Of a stretch of DNA of 64,000 nucleotides, positions 53,998 to 63,157 are shown in pieces. A program made the translations under genes and the position numbers. The stretch is from Sinomonas cyclohexanicum (GTDB taxonomy: Bacteria > Actinomycetota > Actinomycetes > Actinomycetales > Micrococcaceae), in the NCBI RefSeq assembly GCF_020886775.1, contig NZ_AP024525.1, forward strand, positions 2,170,001-2,234,000. The letters are read 5' to 3'. Numbering within the stretch: position 1 is the stretch's first letter; every line of letters starts with the position of its first letter. The notes beneath the pieces were generated by a model, which saw nothing but the letters and a program-made list of their open reading frames with translations, was not told the origin of the DNA and did not search any database.

Positions 53998-55797
53998 TCA
54001 CCCGTCCACTCTCCCACGCGAAGACCGCTGGCCCAATCCGGGCCGGCCCGGCGCCCTCCGCAACCGCCCGGCCGCGCCCCGGCATGCCGAGGTGAGCGCG
54101 ACACGCCCGGATGGGAGGAGAACTGCCCAGAGGAGGACGGCATTCGCCACGGAGACGCCGGCCATCGCGAGCACCCCGGGCAGCCCTTCGGGCCACGGGA
54201 TCGTCGCGCCGGGCGCCGCCGCGAGGCTGCGCGCAATGACCGCGACGGCCTGAGCGGCCGAGCCCCCGATGGCGGTTGCCAGGAACGCCACGGGCGGGCA
54301 CCAGGCGCTGGTCGCCAGCGCAACGGTCCCGGCGACGGTCACGATCGGCACGAACGGAGTCGACGTCAGGTTCGCGAAGAGGGACGTGCTGAGGAAGGCG
54401 GGCTGGATGAGGATCATGAACGGACCACAGGCGAGCTGGGCCGAGAGCGGCACGGCAACGGCCACGGCGAGCCAGCCGGGCAGCCGCGTGGCAAGAGCTT
54501 CCGTCAGCGGGGGCCCGAGGACGGCAATCCCGAGCGTGGCGACTACCGAGAGGAGGAAGCCCATGCTGACGGCAAGTGGAGGCTCGAGGAGCACGAGGAC
54601 GAGCACCGCAGCAGAGATCGCAGAGCAGCTGCGTCCGGGCCGGCCGCTGAAGAGGGCGAGCAGGCCGACGGCGCCCATGGCGGCGGCACGCAGCACGCTC
54701 GGCTCGGGCCCGACCACTATCGCGAAGGCGACGAGGGCTGCGGCGCACCCGAGCACCGACATCGTCCGGCTGGCCCGTAGCGCCCGTAGGAGCAGGAGCA
54801 CGGCACCGAACAGGAGCGTGAAGTTGGCGCCGCTCACCGCGGTGAGGTGCCCCAGGCCGACATCCCGCATCGCGGTCTCGAGCTCCGCCGGCAGTGCCGT
54901 CGTGTCGCCGACCGTCATGCCCGGCAGGAGGCCCGCAGCGTCGGACCAGAGCCACGCGGCTGAGGTCCGCAGGGATTCCCGCACCGCCGCGACCAGCCGC
55001 AGCGGCCCGTCACCGGCAACGACGCGGGGCCGCGACGTAATGCTCAGCATCGCCGCCGTGCCGGGCCTCGTTGCCGGCACGACGCGCCCTGAGACCTCGA
55101 CGGTCGTTCCCGCACGCAGCGCACCGACGTCGGCCCCTCCCACGATCAGGATCGACGCCGACGCGGAGAACGCACGGCCCGCGTCCGTGGCGTGAAGGAG
55201 CACGGCCGAGGCGGTGAACCGTGGGCCGGCTCCGAACGCGCGTCCCTGACGCTGTGGCGCCGGCGCGCCGGTAACCTGCACGGTGGCCACCGTCTGGCCG
55301 CCCCGCAGGAGCAGGTCGCCTGCCGGACCGGCGCGCTGGGACGAGCCGTGGCCCAGCGCGGCGGCGCACCCCGCAGCCAGGGAGAGGGCCGTGCACGCGG
55401 CAAGGATCGTGGCCCCTGCCGCGCGTCTCGACGTGGGGGACGACGCCCATCCCCAGCGGCCCCGCACCCGGGATGCCCTGCGCCTTCCCACAGCCCTCAT
55501 CACGACCCACGCGGTTCCGCCGAGGATCACGCCCGCGGCCACTGCAGCTACTCCGACCACGAGCGCGGCCTCAGCGTCCGTCGGTACCACGACACCGCAG
55601 ACGGTCCCGAGCCATGCCCCTGCCCCGATGGGGACCAGCCTGAGATCGCGCCACCTGCCGGATGCAGCGCGAACGCTTGTCTTGTCCACGCTCCACCAGG
55701 AGAGGGTGTGGAGCCGCAGGCGCTCGGCCAGTGGTGGGAGCGGCTCCCTGTCGGGGCCGCCGGCGCCCACGACAGCGGCGTCGCGGTATCGGTTCAC
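53998..55797 (-). CDS. comEC: ComEC/Rec2 family membrane channel without the C-terminal nuclease domain
   Basis: A 599-residue polytopic protein. A DUF4131-like segment precedes the competence domain, which has MTVGDTTALPAELETAMRDV and GLGHLTAVSGANFTLLFGAV, diagnostic of ComEC. Many helices follow, ending near 570. Full ComEC proteins often carry a metallo-beta-lactamase domain for DNA strand degradation; it is absent here, as in several actinobacteria. ComEC imports single-stranded DNA in competence; whether this host is competent is unknown. It starts 30 nt after comEA. Confidence 0.88.
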   Translation of the reverse strand: MNRYRDAAVVGAGGPDREPLPPLAERLRLHTLSWWSVDKTSVRAASGRWRDLRLVPIGAGAWLGTVCGVVVPTDAEAALVVGVAAVAAGVILGGTAWVVMRAVGRRRASRVRGRWGWASSPTSRRAAGATILAACTALSLAAGCAAALGHGSSQRAGPAGDLLLRGGQTVATVQVTGAPAPQRQGRAFGAGPRFTASAVLLHATDAGRAFSASASILIVGGADVGALRAGTTVEVSGRVVPATRPGTAAMLSITSRPRVVAGDGPLRLVAAVRESLRTSAAWLWSDAAGLLPGMTVGDTTALPAELETAMRDVGLGHLTAVSGANFTLLFGAVLLLLRALRASRTMSVLGCAAALVAFAIVVGPEPSVLRAAAMGAVGLLALFSGRPGRSCSAISAAVLVLVLLEPPLAVSMGFLLSVVATLGIAVLGPPLTEALATRLPGWLAVAVAVPLSAQLACGPFMILIQPAFLSTSLFANLTSTPFVPIVTVAGTVALATSAWCPPVAFLATAIGGSAAQAVAVIARSLAAAPGATIPWPEGLPGVLAMAGVSVANAVLLWAVLLPSGRVALTSACRGAAGRLRRAPGRPGLGQRSSRGRVDG

Positions 55798-55827
55798 GCG
55801 CGGCGCCGCTCTTCGGTCATGGGTTCC

Positions 55828-56712
55828 TCACCCCACGGTCACGAGCGGAAGGAGCGACTCGAGCATCTTGGGCCCGATCCCGCTCACGGCGTCCAGGTCC
55901 TCGGGCGCGGAGAACCGCCCATGGGCCGCCCTGTAGTCCACGATCCGCTGCGCGAGCACTGGACCGACCCGCGGGAGCGTGCCGAGCTCCTGGACGGTGG
56001 CCGTGTTGATGTTGACCCTGGTGCCTGCTCCAGCCGGTGTGGCGGACCCGCCGGCGGTCTGTCGCGAGGAACCCGGGGTTTCACTCGGGGCAGCGGCACC
56101 GGACCCCGCATACGAGTCGGTGTCCGATCCCTGCGGCTCGTCCCGAAAGGGCACGCGGAGGCGCGTGCCGTCGTCGACCGAAGCGGCGAGGTTCAGCCGG
56201 TCGACGTCGGCGCCGGGCGCGGCCCCGCCCGCCGCTGCGATAGCTTCGTAGACCCGTGCACCCGGGGCGAGGTGGTAGATACCGGGAACTGCTACAGCCC
56301 CCGCGACGTGGACCGTGGGGCCGGCCGCCGTTGGAGCGGAATCGGTGTCGCGATCCTCAGGGGTGCCAGACGAGTGCACCGCGGGCGTCGGAGCGGTGCC
56401 GACGTCGGTGACTGGCCGGACGTCGGGCTGGGCGGCTCCTGAAAAAGCCCACCAGACCACACAGGAGACCGCGAGGAGCCCGGCGACAACTGCGCCCAGC
56501 CGCGGCGAGAGCCCCAGTCGTGGCCCGGCGTTCCGCGGCGGGCTGTCCCGAGGCCCGCCTGCGTCTGCCACCACGCGAAGGGGCTCGGTGTCGACGGGTC
56601 CCGCGAGGTCCAGCAGCGGCTCCTCGCTCCCCTGCGACGCCGGGAACAGGGCATCCCAACGGTGCCGGGCTTCCTGCCTCCTGGCACGTGCGAAGCCCCT
56701 GGAGAAGACCAT
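55828..56712 (-). CDS. comEA: ComEA-like DNA receptor with SLBB and helix-hairpin-helix domains
   Basis: About 294 residues. A charged cytoplasmic N-terminus leads to one membrane helix (GAVVAGLLAVSCVVWWAFSG). A Pro/Thr linker is followed by a SLBB domain (VAGAVAVPGIYHLAPGARVYE) and a C-terminal tandem HhH with VNINTATVQELGTLPRVGP and LDAVSGIGPKMLESL. It binds DNA outside the membrane and passes it to ComEC. The start could be ATG 56712 or GTG 56730; neither has a clear ribosome binding site. Confidence 0.88.
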   Translation of the reverse strand: MVFSRGFARARRQEARHRWDALFPASQGSEEPLLDLAGPVDTEPLRVVADAGGPRDSPPRNAGPRLGLSPRLGAVVAGLLAVSCVVWWAFSGAAQPDVRPVTDVGTAPTPAVHSSGTPEDRDTDSAPTAAGPTVHVAGAVAVPGIYHLAPGARVYEAIAAAGGAAPGADVDRLNLAASVDDGTRLRVPFRDEPQGSDTDSYAGSGAAAPSETPGSSRQTAGGSATPAGAGTRVNINTATVQELGTLPRVGPVLAQRIVDYRAAHGRFSAPEDLDAVSGIGPKMLESLLPLVTVG

Positions 56713-56807
56713 GAGGCAACCGTGGCACACGCGCGGAGTAGGGGCGTGGCCGTGCAGGTCCTATGTGGACGACACGCCCAACCCAGCCCTGTGGAGGGGA
56801 ACCGGGC

Positions 56808-57776
56808 TCACCCCGCCTCGGCCACGATCACCGCGAGAACACCCAGCCCCGTGTGGGCGGCGAGCACGGCCGGCATCGGCGAGAGCGCGACGTCGTCCGT
56901 GGGCAGGCCGAGGTCTCCGGCGACGTCAGCCGCGAACCGTTCCGCCTCTCCCCTGTTCCCGAAGTAGTGGACAGCGAGGGCGGGCGTCCGGCGGCCCCGA
57001 GCTGCCTGGACGGCGAGCTCCCTGAGCCGCGGCACTGCTCGGGCGGCGGTGCGGATGCGTTCGAGAGGCACGATCAGCCCGTCCCGTACGCACAGGATCG
57101 GCTTGATGGCCAGGACGGTGCCGACGAGCGAGGCCGCGGCGCCGATACGTCCGCCGCGCCGCAGCTGCTCGAGGCTCGGGACGTAGAAGAAGACCTCGGC
57201 GCCCGTGAGCCCGCGGAGCGCCGCAGCCCGGACCGTGGCCGCATCGGCGCCCTCTGCGGCGGCCCGCACGGCCGCCCTGACCGCGAAGCCGAGGGCCATA
57301 CCGGCGGTCCGGGAGTCCACCACATCCACCGGAAGGCCTACGCGCTCGGCGGCAACGCGCGCGGCGTCAGCGGTGCCTGAGAGCTTGCCTGAGAGATGGA
57401 GGGAGACGATGCCGTCGAATCCCGCCTGCTCGAACCCGCGGTACACACGCTCGAACTGCCCGGGCGCGGGCCGTGACGTCCGGACCGGGCGGCCCGCCGC
57501 AAGCGCGATGCTCAGCGCGGTGTCGGCGTCGTCACCGTCGGTGAAGATCTCATCCCCGGCCATGACGGGCAGCACGACGGACGCGAAGCAGCCCGCGTGC
57601 TCAAACTCAGCCGTCCACTCCTCGGGCAGGGCGGCGGAGGAGTCGGTGACGACGGCCACCCGCGGCTGCGGAGGCGAAGGCGGCTGCCCCGCTGGGGCCG
57701 GCCCCGGACGGAGCCTGCCCCAGCGGCGCTTCAGCCACGCAATCGCGGGAAGATCCGCGGCATGGTCGTCAGCCAC
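56808..57776 (-). CDS. DegV family fatty-acid-binding protein
   Basis: A 322-residue protein. VAVVTDSSAALPEEW opens the DegV fold. VRTSRPAPGQFERVYRGFE and GIVSLHLSGKLSGTADAAR form the fatty-acid pocket (the FakB-like Thr-Ser and Ser contacts). VDSRTAGMALGF and PSLEQLRRGGRIG complete the pattern. These proteins present fatty acids to a FakA kinase, which is not seen in this window. The N-terminal 37 residues are an extension. Confidence 0.9.
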   Translation of the reverse strand: MADDHAADLPAIAWLKRRWGRLRPGPAPAGQPPSPPQPRVAVVTDSSAALPEEWTAEFEHAGCFASVVLPVMAGDEIFTDGDDADTALSIALAAGRPVRTSRPAPGQFERVYRGFEQAGFDGIVSLHLSGKLSGTADAARVAAERVGLPVDVVDSRTAGMALGFAVRAAVRAAAEGADAATVRAAALRGLTGAEVFFYVPSLEQLRRGGRIGAAASLVGTVLAIKPILCVRDGLIVPLERIRTAARAVPRLRELAVQAARGRRTPALAVHYFGNRGEAERFAADVAGDLGLPTDDVALSPMPAVLAAHTGLGVLAVIVAEAG

Positions 57777-57788
57777 GACTCAGGCGTC

Positions 57789-60287
57789 TCAGGCCGGAAC
57801 GATGTTGACCAGCTTCGGAGCCCGCACGATGACCGTCCGGATGCCCCGCCCGTCCAGCACCCGCGCTACGTTCGGCGACGCGAGGGCGAGCTCGCGCAGG
57901 GCATCCTCGGAGATGTCCGGGGCGACGTCGAGGCGGTCGCGCACCTTGCCGGCCACCTGGACGACGGCGGTCACGGTCTCCTCGACCGTGAGCGACGGAT
58001 CATGCTGCGGCCAGGAGGCGTTCGCCACGGACGGCTCGTGGCCGAGCGCGGCCCACAGGTCCTCCGCCGTGTACGGGGCGAACATGCTCAGCATGATCGC
58101 CACGGTCTCCACGGCCTCGCGGACGGCGGGGTCAGCCCCGCCCGGGCCGCTGTCGATGGCCTTGCGGGTCGCGTTGACGAGCTCCATCGCCTTGGCGACC
58201 ACGACGTTGAACTTGTGCGCGTCGAGGAGCTCCTCGGCCTCCGCAATCGTGCGGTGCGTGACGGCGCGCAGCGCGCGGTCGCCTCGGGCTGGATTCGTCC
58301 CGGGCGCGCTCGTCACGTCCTGGCCGAGGCGCCGTGCACGGGCCAGGAACTTCGCCGAGCCCGACGGCGAGACGTCGGCCCAGTCGACGTCGTCCTCCGG
58401 CGGGGACGCGAAGACCATCGTGAGGCGGACGGCGTCGACGCCGAAGGTGTCCAGCTGCTCGCCCAGATCGACTCCGTTGCCGAGCGACTTGCTCATGGCC
58501 TTGCCGCCGTTGAGCACCTGGCCCTGGTTCATGAGCGCCGCGAACGGCTCGTCCGCGTCGATCAGGCCCATGTCCTTCATGACCTTGGTGAAGAACCGGC
58601 TGTACAGCAGGTGCAGGATCGCGTGCTCGACCCCGCCCACGTACTGGGCAACGGGCATCCAGCGCTTGGCGGCCTCGGGATCGAAGGGCCCCTCGGTGTA
58701 GTCCGGTGACAGGTAGCGCAGGTAGTACCAGGATGAGTCGACGAACGTGTCCATCGTGTCGGTGTCCCGCTTGGCGGGGCCGCCGCAGCGGGGACACGTG
58801 ACGTTGACCCAGTGCTCGGCCGCCGCGAGCGGGGAGGTGCCCTTGGGCGCGAGCTGCTCGCCGCGCAGGTCGTCCGGGAGGCGGACGGGGAGCTGGTCGT
58901 CGGGGACCGGCACTTCGCCGTCGACCGGGCAGTGGATGATCGGGATCGGCGCGCCCCAGAAGCGCTGGCGGGACAGCAGCCAGTCGCGCAGGCGGTAGTT
59001 GATCGTCCCCTCCCCCGTGCCGGCGCTCTGGACGATCTCGATGGCCTTGGCGATGCCTTCAGTCTTGGAGAGCCCGTCGAGCGGGCCGGAGTTGATGATG
59101 GTTCCCTCGCCGCTCGTGGCCACGCCGGAGACGGCTGGGTCCTCCTCGCCCGTGTCCAGGACGGGACGGACGGGCAGGTTGAACGCCTTGGCGAAGTCGA
59201 GGTCGCGCTGGTCGTGCGCGGGGACGGCCATGATGGCGCCCGTGCCGTACTCGGCGAGGACGTAGTCCGCTGCCCACACCGGCAGTTTCTCGCCGCTGAG
59301 CGGGTTGACCGCGTAGCGTCCCAGGAACACGCCGGTCTTCTCGCGGTCCGTGTTCTGGCGCTCGATCTCGCTCAGTGCCTTGACGCGGTCCTGATACTCG
59401 GCGAGGGCCTGCGCCTGCTCCGGCGCGACCAGCTCGCCGGCGAGCTCCGCGTCGGCGGCCACCACGAAGAACGTGGCCCCGTAGAGGGTGTCCGGGCGCG
59501 TCGTGAAGACGGTGACCTCGCGCTCGGGCTGCCCACCGACGGCCTCGATGGCGAACCGCACGTGGGCGCCCTCGGAGCGGCCGATCCAGTTCCGCTGCAT
59601 CGCGAGGACGCGCTCGGGCCAGTGGCCTTCGAGCTCGGTCATGTCGTCCAGGAGCCGCTCGGCGTAATCCGTGATCTTGAAGTACCACTGGTTCAGTGCC
59701 TTCTTCGTCACCGGGGTGCCGCAGCGCTCGCAGGCCCCGTTGACCACCTGCTCGTTGGCCAGGACGGTCTGGTCCTTGGGGCACCAGTTCACGGGGTGGT
59801 TCTTGCGGTACGCGAGCCCACGCTCGTAGAACCGCAGGAACAGCCACTGGGTCCACCGGTAGTAGTCGGGGTCAGAGGTGTGGAGCCGGCGCGACCAGTC
59901 GAAGCTCAGCGCGTACCGCCTGAACGACGCGGCCTGGGTCTCGATGTTCGCGTACGTCCATTCCGAAGGGTGCGCGTTGCGCTTGATCGCGGCGTTCTCG
60001 GCGGGCAGCCCGAAGGAGTCCCACCCGATCGGGTGGAGCACGTCGTAGCCCTTGAGGCGCCAGTAGCGTGCCACGACGTCGCCCATCGCGAACGCCTCGG
60101 CGTGGCCCATGTGGAGGTCGCCGGACGGGTAGGGGAACATGTCGAGCACGTAGCGGCGCTCACGGCTCCCGTCGTCGGCGGGCGTGAACACGCCCAGCCT
60201 GTCCCACACCGCGGGCCACTTGGCCTCCATCGCGGCAAAACTGTAGGTGTTCTGCCCCGTGTCCTGAACGACCTGCTCTTCGCTCAC
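57789..60287 (-). CDS. leuS: Leucyl-tRNA synthetase
   Basis: An 832-residue class I synthetase. HIGH-type motif [14 protein letters not shown], editing domain with [13 protein letters not shown], zinc-like CPRCGG and CERCG pairs, and KMSKS as [11 protein letters not shown]. The anticodon-binding and C-terminal domains are complete. The GTG at 60287 with GGAGAG upstream is chosen; the frame is open 48 nt further. A leader peptide and terminator-type hairpin upstream indicate leucine-dependent attenuation. Confidence 0.96.
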   Translation of the reverse strand: MSEEQVVQDTGQNTYSFAAMEAKWPAVWDRLGVFTPADDGSRERRYVLDMFPYPSGDLHMGHAEAFAMGDVVARYWRLKGYDVLHPIGWDSFGLPAENAAIKRNAHPSEWTYANIETQAASFRRYALSFDWSRRLHTSDPDYYRWTQWLFLRFYERGLAYRKNHPVNWCPKDQTVLANEQVVNGACERCGTPVTKKALNQWYFKITDYAERLLDDMTELEGHWPERVLAMQRNWIGRSEGAHVRFAIEAVGGQPEREVTVFTTRPDTLYGATFFVVAADAELAGELVAPEQAQALAEYQDRVKALSEIERQNTDREKTGVFLGRYAVNPLSGEKLPVWAADYVLAEYGTGAIMAVPAHDQRDLDFAKAFNLPVRPVLDTGEEDPAVSGVATSGEGTIINSGPLDGLSKTEGIAKAIEIVQSAGTGEGTINYRLRDWLLSRQRFWGAPIPIIHCPVDGEVPVPDDQLPVRLPDDLRGEQLAPKGTSPLAAAEHWVNVTCPRCGGPAKRDTDTMDTFVDSSWYYLRYLSPDYTEGPFDPEAAKRWMPVAQYVGGVEHAILHLLYSRFFTKVMKDMGLIDADEPFAALMNQGQVLNGGKAMSKSLGNGVDLGEQLDTFGVDAVRLTMVFASPPEDDVDWADVSPSGSAKFLARARRLGQDVTSAPGTNPARGDRALRAVTHRTIAEAEELLDAHKFNVVVAKAMELVNATRKAIDSGPGGADPAVREAVETVAIMLSMFAPYTAEDLWAALGHEPSVANASWPQHDPSLTVEETVTAVVQVAGKVRDRLDVAPDISEDALRELALASPNVARVLDGRGIRTVIVRAPKLVNIVPA

Positions 60288-60330
60288 CGTGCTTCTCTCC
60301 ACTCGCCTCTTCGGCATCCTGCCCCTGACA

Positions 60331-60356
60331 CACAAAAGCCCCTCACACGGAGGGGC
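60331..60356 (-). terminator. Attenuator hairpin in the leuS leader
   Basis: On the minus strand GCCCCTC (60356-60350) pairs with GAGGGGC (60344-60338), followed by TTTTGTG. It lies between the leucine leader peptide and leuS, about 45 nt before the start codon. Confidence 0.7.
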
Positions 60357-60400
60357 CGCCGCTTGCTTCCCGCAATGTCGTTCCGGCGGGAGGCTAGCGG

Positions 60401-60436
60401 CTATCGAAGGAGGAGGATGCCACGCATAGGAGCCAT
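60401..60436 (-). promoter_or_regulatory. Leucine-rich leader peptide of leuS
   Basis: ATG GCT CCT ATG CGT GGC ATC CTC CTC CTT CGA TAG encodes [11 protein letters not shown] with three consecutive Leu codons before the stop at 60401. If the TACCAT at 60440-60435 is the -10 box, the transcript would start near the second ATG (60427) and the leader would be leaderless. A CCCGC/GCGGG hairpin lies between it and the terminator. Confidence 0.6.
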
Positions 60437-60450
60437 GGTACCGCAGGCGC

Positions 60451-60484
60451 CGCGCACGACGGCGAGCACTCGCCGTCGTGCGCG
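60451..60484. terminator. glpK terminator
   Basis: A perfect 16-bp stem (60451-60466 with 60469-60484) enclosing two bases lies 46 nt past the glpK stop and just upstream of the leuS promoter region. Confidence 0.8.
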
Positions 60485-60529
60485 GGCTTGCGGGTCTGGG
60501 CCGGTCCCGCCGCGCTGCGTCGCGCCGTG

Positions 60530-62062
60530 CTAGCGCACGTCAGCGTCCACCCAGCCCATCGACTTGGTGACGGCCTTCCTCCACAGCCGCATCTGCCGGT
60601 CTCGCTCGCCCTCGCCCATGCTCGGGATCCAGCGCTTGTCCTCGCCCCAGTTGGCCGAGCACTCCTCGAGGTCCTTCCAGAAGCCCACCGCCAGGCCCGC
60701 CGCGTAGGCGGCCCCGAGCGCGGTCGTCTCGATGACCTTGGGCCGCACCACGTCGACGCCGAGGATGTCCGCCTGGAACTGCATGAGCGCATCGTTGGCG
60801 ACCATGCCGCCGTCGACCTTGAGTTCGGTGAGCGGCACGCCGGAGTCGGCGTTGACGGCGTCGAGCACCTCACGCGTCTGGAAAGCGGTCGCCTCGAGGG
60901 CCGCCCGCGCGATGTGGCCCTTCGTGACATACCGGGTCAGGCCTACGATCGCGCCCCGGGCGTCGGCACGCCAGTACGGCGCGAACAGGCCCGAGAACGC
61001 GGGGACGATGTAGACGCCCCCGTTGTCCTCCACCGAGGTGGCAAGGGCCTCCACCTCGGGCGCACTGCCGATCATGCCCAGATTGTCGCGCAGCCACTGG
61101 ATGAGCGAGCCCGCCACCGCGATCGAGCCCTCGAGCGCGTAGTGCGGCTTCGCGTCGCCGAGCTTGTAGCCCACGGTAGTGAGCAGCCCGTTGGCCGAGT
61201 GGACGATGTCCTCGCCCGTGTTGACGATGAGGAAGCAGCCTGTGCCGTACGTGTTCTTGGCGCCGCCGGCCTCGAAGGCCGCCTGGCCGAACGTGGCCGC
61301 CTGCTGGTCGCCCAGGATGCCCGCGACGGGCACCTCGCGCAGCAGCTGCGACCCGTGGACGGTGCCGTACACCTCTGAGGAGGACCTGATCTCCGGCAGC
61401 ATCGACGCCGGAAGGCCGAAAGCGTCCAGGATCTCCTGGTCCCACGCGAGCGTCTCAAGGTCCATGAACAGGGTGCGCGAGGCGTTGGTGACGTCCGTCG
61501 CGTGCACGCCGCCGTCAATCCCGCCCGTGAGGTTCCACAGGACCCAGCAGTCCGTGGTGCCGAACAGGAGGTCGCCGGACTCGGCCTTCGCGCGGGCGCC
61601 CTCGACGTTGTCGAGGATCCACCTGATCTTCGTCCCGGAGAAGTAGGTCGCGAGCGGAAGCCCCACCCTGTCCTTGAACCGCTCGACCCCGCCGTGGGCC
61701 GCGAGCTCGTCGACGATGGGCTGGGTACGGGTGTCCTGCCAGACGATCGCGTTGTAGACGGGCTCGCCCGTGGTCCTGTCCCAGACCACCGCGGTCTCGC
61801 GCTGGTTGGTGATCCCGACGGCGGCGATATCGTGCCGCGTCAGGTTCGCCTTCGAGAGGGCCTGCCCGACGACCTCCCGCGTGTTGTCCCAGATCTCCCT
61901 CGGATCGTGCTCGACCCAGCCCGCGTGGGGGAAGATCTGCTCGTGCTCGAGCTGGCCCATCGAGACGATGGAGCCCGAGTGGTCGAAGATGATGGCGCGG
62001 GTACTCGTGGTCCCCTGGTCGATGGCGATCACATACTGCGCGGTCCGCGCCTGGTCAGACAT
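60530..62062 (-). CDS. glpK: Glycerol kinase
   Basis: A 510-residue FGGY kinase that makes glycerol 3-phosphate. [18 protein letters not shown] opens the ATPase fold. Glycerol contacts are in [14 protein letters not shown] and [33 protein letters not shown] and the signature [20 protein letters not shown] are present. The ATG at 62062 has AAGGAG upstream. No glpF or glpD is adjacent in the window. Confidence 0.96.
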   Translation of the reverse strand: MSDQARTAQYVIAIDQGTTSTRAIIFDHSGSIVSMGQLEHEQIFPHAGWVEHDPREIWDNTREVVGQALSKANLTRHDIAAVGITNQRETAVVWDRTTGEPVYNAIVWQDTRTQPIVDELAAHGGVERFKDRVGLPLATYFSGTKIRWILDNVEGARAKAESGDLLFGTTDCWVLWNLTGGIDGGVHATDVTNASRTLFMDLETLAWDQEILDAFGLPASMLPEIRSSSEVYGTVHGSQLLREVPVAGILGDQQAATFGQAAFEAGGAKNTYGTGCFLIVNTGEDIVHSANGLLTTVGYKLGDAKPHYALEGSIAVAGSLIQWLRDNLGMIGSAPEVEALATSVEDNGGVYIVPAFSGLFAPYWRADARGAIVGLTRYVTKGHIARAALEATAFQTREVLDAVNADSGVPLTELKVDGGMVANDALMQFQADILGVDVVRPKVIETTALGAAYAAGLAVGFWKDLEECSANWGEDKRWIPSMGEGERDRQMRLWRKAVTKSMGWVDADVR

Positions 62063-62239
62063 CCGTGGCTCCTTCGTCACAAGCCCAGACTGTTGTCTCC
62101 TTCACACAGGAAGTCAATCAGTCGTTCCGTGCGAGCGCGCGGGGCTCCGGCCGGGCAGGCACCGCTTCGGTAGGGTGGAGACCATGATCGCCTCCCCCGC
62201 CTCCGCTGTGGCGCACCCGGGCACGGTGAGCCGGCGCCG

Positions 62240-63157
62240 ATGACCGCCATGACTGCCGAGCCCTTCCTCTCCGACGAGCTGTCGCGGCGCGAGCACCGGT
62301 CGTCGCTCGACGTCGCCGGTACTCCGACGGCCGTCTTCACGTACGAGCCGCGCAACCCAGAGGCCAGCGCGGTGCCGACCATCCTCGCCGTCCACGGGTT
62401 CCGCGGCACGCACCACGGCCTGCTGCGGATTGTGGACGCGCTCCCTGGGTTCCGGGTCATCATGCCGGACCTGCCCGGCTTCGGGGAGTCGGGCGTGCTC
62501 CCGAAAGGCGAGCACAGCATCGCCGGCTACGGTGCCTGGCTCGGGGAGCTCGCGGATGCGCTCGGTCTGGGTCCCGAGACGGTACTGCTCGGACATTCGT
62601 TCGGCTCGATCGTCGTGTCCCACTTCCTCGCCGAGCACCCCGGCCGCTTCACCCGCCTCGTGCTGGTCAACCCCATCTCGGCGCCGGCCCTGGAGGGGCC
62701 CAAGGCCGTCCTGAGCCGCATCGCGGAGGCCTACTACTGGGCGTCCGCGAATCTGCCCGCGGGAGTCGGCACGGCACTGCTGCGAAGCCGCGCCGTGGTG
62801 CGCCTGATGAGCGAGGCGATGGCCAAGAGCCGCGATCCGCAGCTGCGCGGATTCGTCCACGGCCAGCACCGCGAGCACTTCAGCGATTTCGCGACGCGCG
62901 AGTCGCTCCTGGAGTCCTTCCGCGCGTCGATCTCGCACGACGCCGCCGAGGTCGCCGATGCGCTGCAGCTGCCTGTGCTGCTCATCGCCGGGGAGCAGGA
63001 CGAGGTGGCGGCGCTGCCGGACGTGCGCCGGCTGCACGAGCGGCTTGCGGATTCGCGGCTGACCGTGATCCCCGGTGTGGGGCACCTCATCCACTATGAG
63101 ACGCCGGGCCCGGCGGCCACGGCCATCGCAGACTTCATCGGAGGCACGCCCGCATGA
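62240..63157 (+). CDS. Alpha/beta hydrolase
   Basis: A 305-residue enzyme. The oxyanion strand PTILAVHGFRGTHHG, VIMPDLPGFGES, the nucleophile GHSFGSIVVSHFL, an acid in LLIAGEQDEVA and the His of VIPGVGHLIHYE are all in place, with a helical cap between. The substrate is unknown. Its stop overlaps the start of the glycosyltransferase (ATGA), so the two may act together, perhaps in envelope glycolipid metabolism; this is inference. Confidence 0.85.
   Translation: MTAMTAEPFLSDELSRREHRSSLDVAGTPTAVFTYEPRNPEASAVPTILAVHGFRGTHHGLLRIVDALPGFRVIMPDLPGFGESGVLPKGEHSIAGYGAWLGELADALGLGPETVLLGHSFGSIVVSHFLAEHPGRFTRLVLVNPISAPALEGPKAVLSRIAEAYYWASANLPAGVGTALLRSRAVVRLMSEAMAKSRDPQLRGFVHGQHREHFSDFATRESLLESFRASISHDAAEVADALQLPVLLIAGEQDEVAALPDVRRLHERLADSRLTVIPGVGHLIHYETPGPAATAIADFIGGTPA

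Noticed and set aside
60288-60440. T-box riboswitch upstream of leuS
   Set aside because: No T-box core sequence was seen, whereas a Leu-codon leader peptide and a terminator are present.
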